DNA of 64,000 nucleotides. It comes from Planctomycetota bacterium (GTDB lineage Bacteria > Planctomycetota > Phycisphaerae > Phycisphaerales > SM1A02). Where the stretch lies: the NCBI GenBank assembly GCA_014381555.1, contig JACNLO010000049.1, positions 61,291 through 125,290 on the forward strand, given 5' to 3'. Both the position numbers and the translations under genes were made by a program. Positions 1-7,184 of this stretch are shown here, in pieces (the first letter of the stretch is position 1; every line of letters begins with the position of its first letter). A model generated the notes under the pieces. The model ran no database searches and was not told where the DNA came from. It saw only the letters and a list, made by a program, of their open reading frames with translations.

Positions 1-1
1 A

Positions 2-925
2 CGAGGAGTTACATTAACCCGTTTTGTCGTGGTGGCATTTCTCATACTTTGGATAGTTGGCGCAATTTTTTCAGATCGCTGGGTTTGGAGCCAATGGCTT
101 TTGTGGGTTCCGACACCACTTATTCTTTTTATGCTTGCAGTTCTGAGCGTGCTGTCTCTTCTAATTAAAAAAAGGGTGCAAGCTACGATATGTCTTTTCG
201 GTGTACTTGTTGTTGCAGTTTGGTTTTGTGTTTTTGAGCACAACTTGTTTTCAAGAAAAAGTAGCAAAGGAACAGTTTCATTGGTGGGGTGGACAATGAG
301 CCACTCAAAAAAAGATGTCGCTAAAGAATCCGCTGACATCATCGTAAAATTAAATGGTGATATTACTTTGTTAACTCATGGGTGGAGAGTCCGAGGAGAA
401 CCATCAATTCAAGAGTGGCTCGGAACTTCTGGGCATAAAGTTATCAATAGTCAATTTACACTTCTTACAAAATTCACCCCCATACAGGTACACACACTCA
501 TTGCGGTTGATGAAATTTACATTTCTTCCTTCGTACTTGACACAACAGAAGTTCTTGGCGATGTACTTGTTATCTGGGCGGTCGATTTTCCATCTTCGCT
601 TGTCATCTCAAAAATGGAAATTGCCAATCGAGTTTTAAGGTTATTACAAACGATTGACACTATAAAACCAGATATTGTAATTGGCGATTTTAATATGACT
701 AGAAGTAGCTCTGCCATGCAAACGATGTTTCCAGAACTTCATGATGTGGCTGATACTGTCGGCACTGGAATCCTAACTTCATTTCCATTGGAATTTCCAC
801 TTTATCACATCGATCACATACTGATTCGATCTGGATTTCGTGCCATGAACTATTCATTGATAAACCCACATCTAGGTCGACATCGAATACAAGTGTTAGA
901 TTTTGAGATGACCCCTGAAAAGTGA
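2..925 (+). CDS. EEP-fold (endonuclease/exonuclease/phosphatase-like) membrane protein, 5' partial
   Basis: The frame is open to the left edge of the window, so the true start lies outside; in-frame GTG codons at 29 and 32 are probably internal. The first third encodes three hydrophobic segments, suggesting a membrane-anchored N-terminus. The rest resembles the EEP fold: a GDFN motif near 683, an IDHIL motif near 809, and a final GRH followed by LDF, where active enzymes have SDH. In active EEP enzymes an early strand carries a metal-binding Glu (ALQE-like); here the matching place near 368-387 reads LLTHGW, and the usual early Asn is also missing. I infer an EEP relative that may have lost catalysis. 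It converges on the pseudopilin gene with a 26-nt gap. Family call is moderate; function is unknown. Confidence 0.6.
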   Translation, partial: RGVTLTRFVVVAFLILWIVGAIFSDRWVWSQWLLWVPTPLILFMLAVLSVLSLLIKKRVQATICLFGVLVVAVWFCVFEHNLFSRKSSKGTVSLVGWTMSHSKKDVAKESADIIVKLNGDITLLTHGWRVRGEPSIQEWLGTSGHKVINSQFTLLTKFTPIQVHTLIAVDEIYISSFVLDTTEVLGDVLVIWAVDFPSSLVISKMEIANRVLRLLQTIDTIKPDIVIGDFNMTRSSSAMQTMFPELHDVADTVGTGILTSFPLEFPLYHIDHILIRSGFRAMNYSLINPHLGRHRIQVLDFEMTPEK

Positions 926-951
926 GCTACAGACCAATACGATTATGTTTT

Positions 952-1752
952 TTAATCTTCTGGGAAGAACAGTTCGTAAATTAAATCATTAAAACTACGA
1001 AGTCCATCAATATCTGTTGGAGGCAGCGCTGCCAAACGTGTTCGGATTTCAGGATCGTCTCGCCAAGCAACCGATCCATCACCACGAAGTTCGTTGTACC
1101 CAACACCGTGACTATAGTCAGATTTCGTTCGCAACCCATCAGTAACTAGGATTAATTTTTCTGCACGAAGGAGTGAGTTGAGAGACCCAGTTCGCCAGTT
1201 TTTATGACCTACATATTGATAGTTGCCATAAAGAACTTTGTTCGAAGGTTCAAGGTCCCACATATCTTCACATTTATCAAGTGTGTGCTCGCCTTCGTGG
1301 CTTGGGCAGTAGAAAATTTCTGGTACCCCACAATAATGCCATCTGAAGAGGTGCCCTAAACCATCCCACGATGTGTCAGGCAGTGGCTTTGGTACATGAA
1401 TTCTTTGATTACCGCTAGCGGCATAGTTTACTTGCGCAGGTTTGGCATTACGAAGCTTTGACAACTCGGCTGAGTTTGGTTCAAATTCATCGAGTGCACT
1501 TGCGTTTGGTAGTCTTTCACCATGCGAACCGCCATACATGATGAGTGCTTGCCCTAATTGTTTTTGATTGGACCCACACTTCACGCGGTTTGCATTTTCT
1601 CGAACAGATGAAAGAGCTGGTAACAGCAACCCAGCAAGTAACGATGTGATACTCATTACAACGATGAGTTCGAGCAAACTAAAACCTCTTCGAAATGGAA
1701 GACCAACTGGCCTCTGTTGAGATAGTGAAGATGTTCTAATTGCGCGTGTCAT
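952..1752 (-). CDS. Type II secretion-type pseudopilin (DUF1559-like)
   Basis: The protein (266 residues) begins with a short basic leader, then a prepilin cleavage/methylation segment GFSLLELIVVMSITSLLAG, with the Gly-Phe cleavage site and Glu at mature position 5, and a single N-terminal helix. The C-terminal half contains NELRGDGSVAW, like the planctomycete H-X9-DG pseudopilin tail. Such proteins are processed by prepilin peptidase and are numerous in planctomycetes; the structure or cargo of most is unknown. No other secretion gene lies nearby. The upstream region has only a weak ribosome-binding site. It is divergent from the ECF sigma gene. Confidence 0.85.
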   Translation of the reverse strand: MTRAIRTSSLSQQRPVGLPFRRGFSLLELIVVMSITSLLAGLLLPALSSVRENANRVKCGSNQKQLGQALIMYGGSHGERLPNASALDEFEPNSAELSKLRNAKPAQVNYAASGNQRIHVPKPLPDTSWDGLGHLFRWHYCGVPEIFYCPSHEGEHTLDKCEDMWDLEPSNKVLYGNYQYVGHKNWRTGSLNSLLRAEKLILVTDGLRTKSDYSHGVGYNELRGDGSVAWRDDPEIRTRLAALPPTDIDGLRSFNDLIYELFFPED

Positions 1753-1943
1753 ATCTAATAAATATCTCTAAAAAAAGAGAATCCAAACGTAGTCTAATGG
1801 AGATTTGCAAAATTGCTAGATTTTTCTGTAATTTTAAGGCAAATTATCGGTACACTCCTAGATATATCACAAAGCCGGCATGTCGTTTGGTTTTTGTACG
1901 GGTGTGTGATTGATTTACGGCGTATTAGCCTTGGAGATAGGAA

Positions 1944-2507
1944 TTGCCTAACGAGGAACCAGATTATCGACTTATGAGACGCGTAGCGATTGGTGAAGAA
2001 GACGCCATTGCTGAGCTCTATGATCGCTTTGGGGCCCTAGTTTTCAAACTTTCTATTCAATTCCTCTCAAATAACACTGAGGCAGAAGACGCTGTACAAG
2101 AAATATTTGTGCGACTTTGGAAGACCGCAGACCGATTTGACCCAAGAAAAGCCAAGCTAGTGACATGGGTCATGCTTATTACCAGACGTCACCTTATTGA
2201 CAGAATTCGGCGAAAAACGGTACGTCCGAAATCATATGAACTTGGAGAACAACACCAAGTTTCTGCAACCGAACAACCAAAACAATCGAATATTTTATTA
2301 CATGAACGTAATGCCGCCATCTGGGAAGCATTGCAAGCCCTACCAGAGATGCAGCGAACTGTGATTGAAAGGGCTTATTTTCAAGGGTTCACGCTACGTG
2401 AAGTGAGCCTACAGATAGACGCACCGCTAGGAACGGTGAAATCGGCTTTGAGCCGAGGGTTGCTCCGCTTGCGGGAGTACGGATTAAAGGATTCATCCGC
2501 CCTCTGA
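1944..2507 (+). CDS. ECF-type RNA polymerase sigma factor
   Basis: This 187-residue protein has the two-domain ECF layout. Region 2 covers roughly residues 20-90, including the DAVQEIFVRLWK helix and a WVMLITRRHLIDRIRRK segment. Region 4 covers roughly 125-178, with LPEMQRTVIERAYFQGFTLREV and a helix-turn-helix ending GTVKSALSRGLLRLR. The start is a TTG at 1944, chosen because GGAGA lies at 1933-1937, six bases upstream; the next ATG would cut into region 2. The membrane anti-sigma-like gene follows 41 bases later, a typical sigma/anti-sigma pair. The signal sensed and the regulon are unknown; the MFS gene downstream is a possible target. Confidence 0.92.
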   Translation: MPNEEPDYRLMRRVAIGEEDAIAELYDRFGALVFKLSIQFLSNNTEAEDAVQEIFVRLWKTADRFDPRKAKLVTWVMLITRRHLIDRIRRKTVRPKSYELGEQHQVSATEQPKQSNILLHERNAAIWEALQALPEMQRTVIERAYFQGFTLREVSLQIDAPLGTVKSALSRGLLRLREYGLKDSSAL

Positions 2508-2548
2508 CTTACAAGAGGATCCCAAGAACGATAACGGAATTAGTAACT

Positions 2549-3346
2549 ATGTCAAACGAAACACACAACTACAAACAACTAATTGAACTTGCGGTTCTCG
2601 ATGCATATGGTTTGCTTGAGCCAATCGAGTCAGATTTATTCAATCGTTCGTTCCATGATGCTCCTGTATCAATCCAAGATGAAATCATTCGAATGCAACG
2701 AGATTTTGCTCTTGATGAATCGTTACTTCCTGCAGATTTGCCACCAACTACCCTGAAGCAACGAGTTCTGAATTCTGTGGCGAAGGCCGCTGACAAGGAA
2801 GCGCAACGGCTCGCTCCACTCGCGCTCATCGGGGCAAGAGCGAGTGCAGCAAAAAGTCAACAAGGCAGTTCGACCACAATATATTTTTGGCGAACTGCAG
2901 CCATAATCCTTTTTGGAATTTCTGTCGTTTTTGGAATCATTGTTGATAATACAAAACGTGAAGTTAAAACAATTACAAACATAGCCCTGAATAACAATGC
3001 TACTTCAACCATTGTTGATATCGCTGGAAAAGAATTCACATCTTTTATTGATAATCCCTACTGCCAAGTTTTGCACTTTATAGAAGATACTCAAGAAACG
3101 AAGCCTTCATACCTTCGAGTTGCAATAAATGAAAGAAACGGTGGTGGATTTCTTCTTGGTCTAGATTTAAAAACTAATGCAGAATTCATTGTCCAAGGAA
3201 CCACAAAAGATGGAACCATTATCGAACTCGCTCGATTCACTGCAAATGGTCCAATCGTCGGGCGGTCATTTAACATCGACAAAGATTTGGTTCCCGGACT
3301 TTCGGTAGCAGTGATAGATGCAAAAACCGGCGAACTCTGGTCTTAA
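2549..3346 (+). CDS. Anti-sigma factor, RskA-like, single-pass membrane protein
   Basis: The N-terminal part (residues about 10-75, ELAVLDAYGLLEPIESDLF) resembles the anti-sigma-K (RskA) domain that clasps an ECF sigma factor. A single membrane helix lies at about residues 111-132, and about 130 residues follow outside. That external part ends with GRSFNIDKDLVPGLSVAVIDAKTGELWS, close to the end of the RskA extracytoplasmic domain. No ZAS-type HxxxCxxC zinc motif is present. Position directly after the ECF sigma gene supports the role. In this family release of sigma usually follows regulated proteolysis of the membrane protein; that is family knowledge, not seen here. Confidence 0.85.
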   Translation: MSNETHNYKQLIELAVLDAYGLLEPIESDLFNRSFHDAPVSIQDEIIRMQRDFALDESLLPADLPPTTLKQRVLNSVAKAADKEAQRLAPLALIGARASAAKSQQGSSTTIYFWRTAAIILFGISVVFGIIVDNTKREVKTITNIALNNNATSTIVDIAGKEFTSFIDNPYCQVLHFIEDTQETKPSYLRVAINERNGGGFLLGLDLKTNAEFIVQGTTKDGTIIELARFTANGPIVGRSFNIDKDLVPGLSVAVIDAKTGELWS

Positions 3347-3672
3347 TACTTTTCAAACCTGAACCCTGCAGACTCCAAAATCTTTTATGACACTTATGTT
3401 GAATTGATTACTGTGCGATGCACAAGTAACATGTGAGCTCAAACCCAATACCTAATAGGTGGGCTCGCAAACCATCATTCCAAGCCGTCCACTCCAATTA
3501 ACATTGTGAGGCATGACTATCGATGCGGTTTACTACGATCCCAGAGGGTTCGATAGGATCGAGCACATACGTGCTACATGTACATCGCACAGTGACCCTT
3601 TCAAATGAGGTCACTTGTACCATACCATCCTTTAGAACAAATACCAGTAAATACATCGAAAGAAAGTTGCGA
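3347..3672. other. Intergenic region with inverted repeats upstream of the MFS gene
   Basis: This 326-base stretch holds no convincing gene. An open frame runs from 3523 into the MFS gene, but its 50-residue N-terminal part looks non-coding. Visible structures are an imperfect hairpin at 3435-3466 (GAGC/GCTC outside, ACCT/AGGT inside), AGCAC/GTGCT at 3562-3575, the palindrome TACATGTA at 3575-3582, and a 7-bp inverted repeat AGTGACC/GGTCACT at 3591-3597 and 3609-3615. The last has the spacing of a dimeric operator. No strong terminator was found after the anti-sigma gene. Confidence 0.5.
3591..3615. promoter_or_regulatory. Candidate operator: AGTGACC-N11-GGTCACT
   Basis: Perfect 7-bp arms separated by 11 bases, 58 bases before the chosen start of the MFS gene. 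Arm centres are 18 bp apart, compatible with a dimeric repressor binding one DNA face. No regulator gene is adjacent except the ECF pair, which would not use such a site. A chance inverted repeat is possible. Confidence 0.35.
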
Positions 3673-4935
3673 ATGACAAAACAATCACAGCAAAAAAGAG
3701 AACTCCTTGCTTGGGCTTTCTTGCCCATGATGATGGGGGCTGTTGATGGTGGGGTTGTTGGTATTTTGACAAAACGCCTTTTTGATGGTCACGTGAGTGA
3801 AATCACGCTCGATTGGGTTGTCGCAACCCTAGCGGCAGCGCAAGGATTTGCAAATATCTCAAGTTTCCTTTGGTCGGCCATGAGCCACGGCCGACACAAA
3901 ATTCGTTTCATTACTGCCTTGAAAATTGCGATTGTTTTAATGATTGTTGGCGTTGCGCTTGTCCCTCAGACCGGTGTCGGACTTCTTATCCTTGTTCTAT
4001 GTGTCGTTGGAACACGGGTTTGTTACACGGGCATTGTTACTTTGCGAACAACCGTTTGGCAAGCAAATTACCCTCGAGAAAATCGTGCACTCGTAGCGGG
4101 AAAAATTGCAACGGTACAAGCCCTAGTACTCGCTAGTGTTGCCTTTGGGGTTGGGCAAGCAATGGACACTAACGAGAATTCTTTCAGGTGGGCGTACCCA
4201 ATTGCTGCAAGTTTTGGAATTCTCGGAGCTTGGATTTACAGCAAGATACGCGTTGAAAACCACAACGCACTTCTGAAAAAGGAGAGGGCAGAGTCTCAAC
4301 ATGTTTCTTTCTTGCCATGGAAAACTTTTAAGTTGTTGCTTGAGGACCTCCAATTCGCAAAATATATGGGGTGTCAGTTTGTTTTTGGAATTGGAAACTT
4401 AATGCTTATGGCGCCTTTAATTGTCATTCTAAATTATCAGTTTCAACTTGATTACCTCGGTGAAATTTGCATCGTGACAATCATTCCAATTTTAATGATT
4501 CCTTTGAGTACTCCCTTTTGGGCAAAGTTGCTTAACAAAACACACGTGCTCACATTCAGGTCCATCCACAGTTGGTTCTTTGTCGTTTCCTCTCTTTGTA
4601 TTGGATTCAGCATTGCAATGCATTTTGTGGAGGGTCTTTGGATTGGAGCTGTAATTCGAGGTATCGGTTTTGGGGGAGGTGTGCTTGCTTGGAATTTAGG
4701 ACACCAAGATTACGCTCCAATTGAACAATCTGGGCGATATATGGGTTTGCATGTCACCCTGACAGGAATTCGTGGATTGCTTGCGCCTGCCTTTGGTATG
4801 GGTTTATATACATTTCTACACGGGAGAGGTTTACAGGCTGGTCCCACAGTGTTCTATGTTGGGGCATTCTTTTCCGCAATTGGGGGATTGGGCTTTATAT
4901 GGCTCGCAAAAACCCGTGTAAAACAGAATTTGTGA
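3673..4935 (+). CDS. Major facilitator superfamily transporter
   Basis: The product is about 420 residues with roughly 12 hydrophobic helices, fitting an MFS permease in the inner membrane. I placed the start at the ATG at 3673 (MTKQSQQKRELLAWAF): from here the sequence moves at once into the first membrane helix, whereas the open frame extending back to 3523 adds a non-homologous-looking stretch rich in inverted repeats at DNA level. The substrate cannot be told from sequence. The loop between helices 2 and 3 (SHGRHKIRFI) takes the place of the usual MFS G-x-x-x-D-R-x-G-R-R signature, with only a loose match. The gene follows the ECF/anti-sigma pair on the same strand but after a 326-base gap, so it is probably a separate unit. 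Confidence 0.75.
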   Translation: MTKQSQQKRELLAWAFLPMMMGAVDGGVVGILTKRLFDGHVSEITLDWVVATLAAAQGFANISSFLWSAMSHGRHKIRFITALKIAIVLMIVGVALVPQTGVGLLILVLCVVGTRVCYTGIVTLRTTVWQANYPRENRALVAGKIATVQALVLASVAFGVGQAMDTNENSFRWAYPIAASFGILGAWIYSKIRVENHNALLKKERAESQHVSFLPWKTFKLLLEDLQFAKYMGCQFVFGIGNLMLMAPLIVILNYQFQLDYLGEICIVTIIPILMIPLSTPFWAKLLNKTHVLTFRSIHSWFFVVSSLCIGFSIAMHFVEGLWIGAVIRGIGFGGGVLAWNLGHQDYAPIEQSGRYMGLHVTLTGIRGLLAPAFGMGLYTFLHGRGLQAGPTVFYVGAFFSAIGGLGFIWLAKTRVKQNL

Positions 4936-4958
4936 CCTTCTTTCCACTCTTCCTTTGG

Positions 4959-4964
4959 TATGAT
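4959..4964 (+). promoter_or_regulatory. Candidate -10 element of the rpsA promoter
   Basis: TATGAT lies just after the MFS stop codon. A transcript starting around 4971 would have a leader of about 140 nt before the rpsA start at 5109, including the hairpins listed separately. No good -35 hexamer is visible. Confidence 0.35.
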
Positions 4965-5016
4965 ACGGTGCTAGCCTATTTTTTATGGGCAATGTGAACC
5001 CCCACCGTCTATTATT

Positions 5017-5086
5017 GATGAGGTGTGGTACCTCATCGGATTGGTGGCTCACAACAGGCAACTGCGGACAGCGGCCCCGCAGCCAA
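5017..5086 (+). promoter_or_regulatory. Structured leader upstream of rpsA
   Basis: Two predicted stem-loops sit in tandem. The first is a perfect 8-bp stem GATGAGGT/ACCTCATC (5017-5024 with 5030-5037, loop GTGGT). The second has CTGCGG/CCGCAG (5062-5067 with 5077-5082), closed further out by TGGCT/AGCCA (5045-5049 with 5081-5085, overlapping the inner stem by two bases, so the forms may be alternatives). S1 represses its own translation through its leader in E. coli; a similar role here is inference. Confidence 0.45.
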
Positions 5087-5108
5087 GACGAAAACGGCCG
5101 CACACTAC

Positions 5109-6863
5109 ATGGTTGACCATAACTTAATCGCGGATATTGGAATTGATTTGAATCAGGCCGACGATCTAATTCGCGCGGCTCTTGGAGAAGACGTTGCTTG
5201 TGGAAATATGGATTCAGTAATTGTTGGGGATATCCAACAATTCATTCCGGGCAACATGCTTAAAGGAAGAGTTGTTGGCAAAGCAGGTGATGATGCTGTC
5301 ATTGATGTTGGTTTGAAATCTGAGGGTCTTATTCATAAAAGTGAATTTGATGACTGGGATACGCTTGAATCTGGAATAGAAATCGAAGTTATTCTTGAAG
5401 ATTTAGAAGACGAAAACGGAATTATCAAACTTTCCAAACGCAAGGCGGATCGAATTCGTAACTGGGAAAAAGTTCTTGAAACATTTTCTGAAGGCGATAT
5501 TATTGAGGGTAAGGGCATTCGAAGAATCAAGGGCGGAATTCTTATCGATATTGGAGTTCCTGCGTTCCTACCAGCGTCACAAATTGATATTCGGCGCCCA
5601 GGAGATGTCAACGATTTTATTGGAAAAACAATTCGTGCTGAAATTTTGAAAATCGATGAACCACGCCGGAACATTGTTGTTAGCCGTAGAACACTTATTG
5701 AAAATGAACGCGATGAAGCAAAACAACGATTACTCAACACCATAAGCGAAGGCGATGTTGTTGTTGGCCGAGTAACCAATGTTGCAGAGTTTGGAGCGTT
5801 CATTGACCTTGGTGGTCTAGATGGACTTCTTCATGTAACGGATATGAGTTGGGGAAGAATCAAACACCCAAGTGACATCTGCAAAACTGGCGATGAAATT
5901 GAAGTGAAAGTTCTCAAGGTAGATTTCGATACCGAAAAAATAGCACTTGGGCTCAAACAAAAAGACGCTTCACCTTGGGACGATATCGATGAACGATTCC
6001 CAATTCAAACCAAGGTAAGTGGAAAGGTCGTAAACCTTGTCAGTTATGGCGCCTTTATTCACCTTGAAGATGGTGTTGAAGGACTTGTCCACGTTTCAGA
6101 AATGTCCTGGAGAAAACGTATTAATCACCCAAGCGAAATCGTAACCCCTGGTGATGAAATTGAAGTCATCATTCTCGATATCGATAAGGAAAAACATGAG
6201 ATTTCTCTTGGAATGAAACAGGTTGAAAGTAACCCATGGGAACTTGTGGCGGAAAAATATCCGATTGGCACAATCATCTCTGGTGCTGTACGAAACCTCA
6301 CAAACTATGGAGCTTTCATCGAAATTGAACCTGGCATAGACGGTCTGCTTCACGTGAGCGACATTTCATGGACAGAGAAAATTGCTCATCCAAATGAAAA
6401 GTACAAGAAGAGCGATGAAGTTGAATGTGTTGTTCTTGAAATTGACCAAGACAAACAGAGAATTAGTCTTGGCATTAAGCAAATGCACGAGGACCCATGG
6501 CAAAATGCTATTCCTGAAGCTTACAAACCGGGGATGGTTGTCCATGGTACCGTGACTAAAATAACAAACTTCGGAGTCTTTGTTGAACTTGAAAATGGAC
6601 TAGAAGGCTTACTGCATATTTCTGAACTTGCTGATACCAAGGTTGAAAACCCACAGGACATTGTTAAACCTGGCGAAGAGGTTAATGTAAAAATTCTTCG
6701 AGTCGACCTAGATGACCGTAAGATTGGCCTAAGTTTGAAACGTGCCCTATCTGGCGAGGATGTCGAGGATGAATGGGAACAACATGTTCCAAAATCTGAT
6801 TCGCCAGCACGTGGTGGCATGGATGATCACGGTGCATTAGGTACTGACAAAATCGAATTATAA
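5109..6863 (+). CDS. rpsA: 30S ribosomal protein S1
   Basis: Six S1 RNA-binding (OB-fold) domains are recognisable at roughly residues 48-118, 135-205, 225-295, 308-382, 395-468 and 480-553, each of domains 3-6 showing the G-x-V-x-x-x-x-x-[FY]-G-x-F pattern and H-x-S/T-[DE]-[MIL]. This is the full six-domain form of S1, which helps the 30S subunit bind and unfold mRNA. I chose ATG 5109 because the product then begins like other S1 proteins; the frame is open back to GTG 5025, but that part lies in the hairpin-rich leader and looks non-coding. No clear Shine-Dalgarno sequence precedes 5109, as is common for rpsA. A strong terminator follows. Confidence 0.95.
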   Translation: MVDHNLIADIGIDLNQADDLIRAALGEDVACGNMDSVIVGDIQQFIPGNMLKGRVVGKAGDDAVIDVGLKSEGLIHKSEFDDWDTLESGIEIEVILEDLEDENGIIKLSKRKADRIRNWEKVLETFSEGDIIEGKGIRRIKGGILIDIGVPAFLPASQIDIRRPGDVNDFIGKTIRAEILKIDEPRRNIVVSRRTLIENERDEAKQRLLNTISEGDVVVGRVTNVAEFGAFIDLGGLDGLLHVTDMSWGRIKHPSDICKTGDEIEVKVLKVDFDTEKIALGLKQKDASPWDDIDERFPIQTKVSGKVVNLVSYGAFIHLEDGVEGLVHVSEMSWRKRINHPSEIVTPGDEIEVIILDIDKEKHEISLGMKQVESNPWELVAEKYPIGTIISGAVRNLTNYGAFIEIEPGIDGLLHVSDISWTEKIAHPNEKYKKSDEVECVVLEIDQDKQRISLGIKQMHEDPWQNAIPEAYKPGMVVHGTVTKITNFGVFVELENGLEGLLHISELADTKVENPQDIVKPGEEVNVKILRVDLDDRKIGLSLKRALSGEDVEDEWEQHVPKSDSPARGGMDDHGALGTDKIEL

Positions 6864-6890
6864 TTTTCGATTTATCTGAGATTACTAATA

Positions 6891-6928
6891 AAGCGGCCCG
6901 CCTCTTTTTGAGTCGGGCCGCTTCTCTT
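6891..6928 (+). terminator. Intrinsic terminator after rpsA
   Basis: Perfect 10-bp stem AAGCGGCCCG (6891-6900) with CGGGCCGCTT (6914-6923), 13-nt loop, followed by a pyrimidine-rich tract CTCTTCTCTC. The tail is not a pure T-run, but stem strength and position 28 bases after the rpsA stop make termination likely. Confidence 0.75.
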
Positions 6929-7165
6929 CTCTCTTCTTCTCTCCACTTCGGGAGTTGAAGCGCGGTTAGCACAGGGCTAAGAAGGTTAACACAGTCAAAA
7001 TGACTATTTTTCGCCTGTGGCGAGTTAACTTTGTCGCGTGCTTCAGCATTCGCATCTCTCGTTCCTCTACTCTTTTAATTCTCAGACAAATGTCCCGAAC
7101 ACTACGCTATCATGCGCGAACTTTAGAAGAAGGCAAATGAAAACGCCTTATTTTTATTACCATCT
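6924..7165. other. Intergenic region between rpsA terminator and the next gene
   Basis: Together with the terminator this makes a gap of about 300 bases. It contains a polypyrimidine tract, short stems TTAGC/GCTAA (6966-6980), AGTCA/TGACT (6993-7005) followed by ATTTTT, and a possible 15-codon leader ORF (7137-7184). No stable RNA gene or convincing promoter was recognised. Confidence 0.4.
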
Positions 7166-7184
7166 ATGTTTATTGGACATCTAA
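7137..7184 (+). CDS. Possible leader peptide (uORF) overlapping the next gene
   Basis: ATG at 7137 is preceded by AGAAGG (7126-7131) at good ribosome-binding distance and opens MKTPYFYYHLCLLDI, stopping at 7184, 16 bases inside the next gene in another frame. The next gene's own ATG (7166) has no such site. It may be a leader peptide giving translational coupling, or a chance ORF. Its aromatic residues (F, three Y) are suggestive only. Confidence 0.25.
   Translation: MKTPYFYYHLCLLDI

Noticed and set aside
3541..3600. tRNA-like T-loop (GGGTTCGATAGG) and other tRNA hints
   Set aside because: No acceptor stem, D-loop or anticodon arm can be placed around it. No tRNA was found in any gap.
3523..3672. 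N-terminal extension of the MFS protein by 50 residues
   Set aside because: The part is not like a transporter N-terminus and overlaps several inverted repeats; the ATG at 3673 leads straight into the first membrane helix.
5025..5108. GTG start adding 28 residues to ribosomal protein S1
   Set aside because: The segment falls in the leader hairpins and has no resemblance to S1 N-termini.
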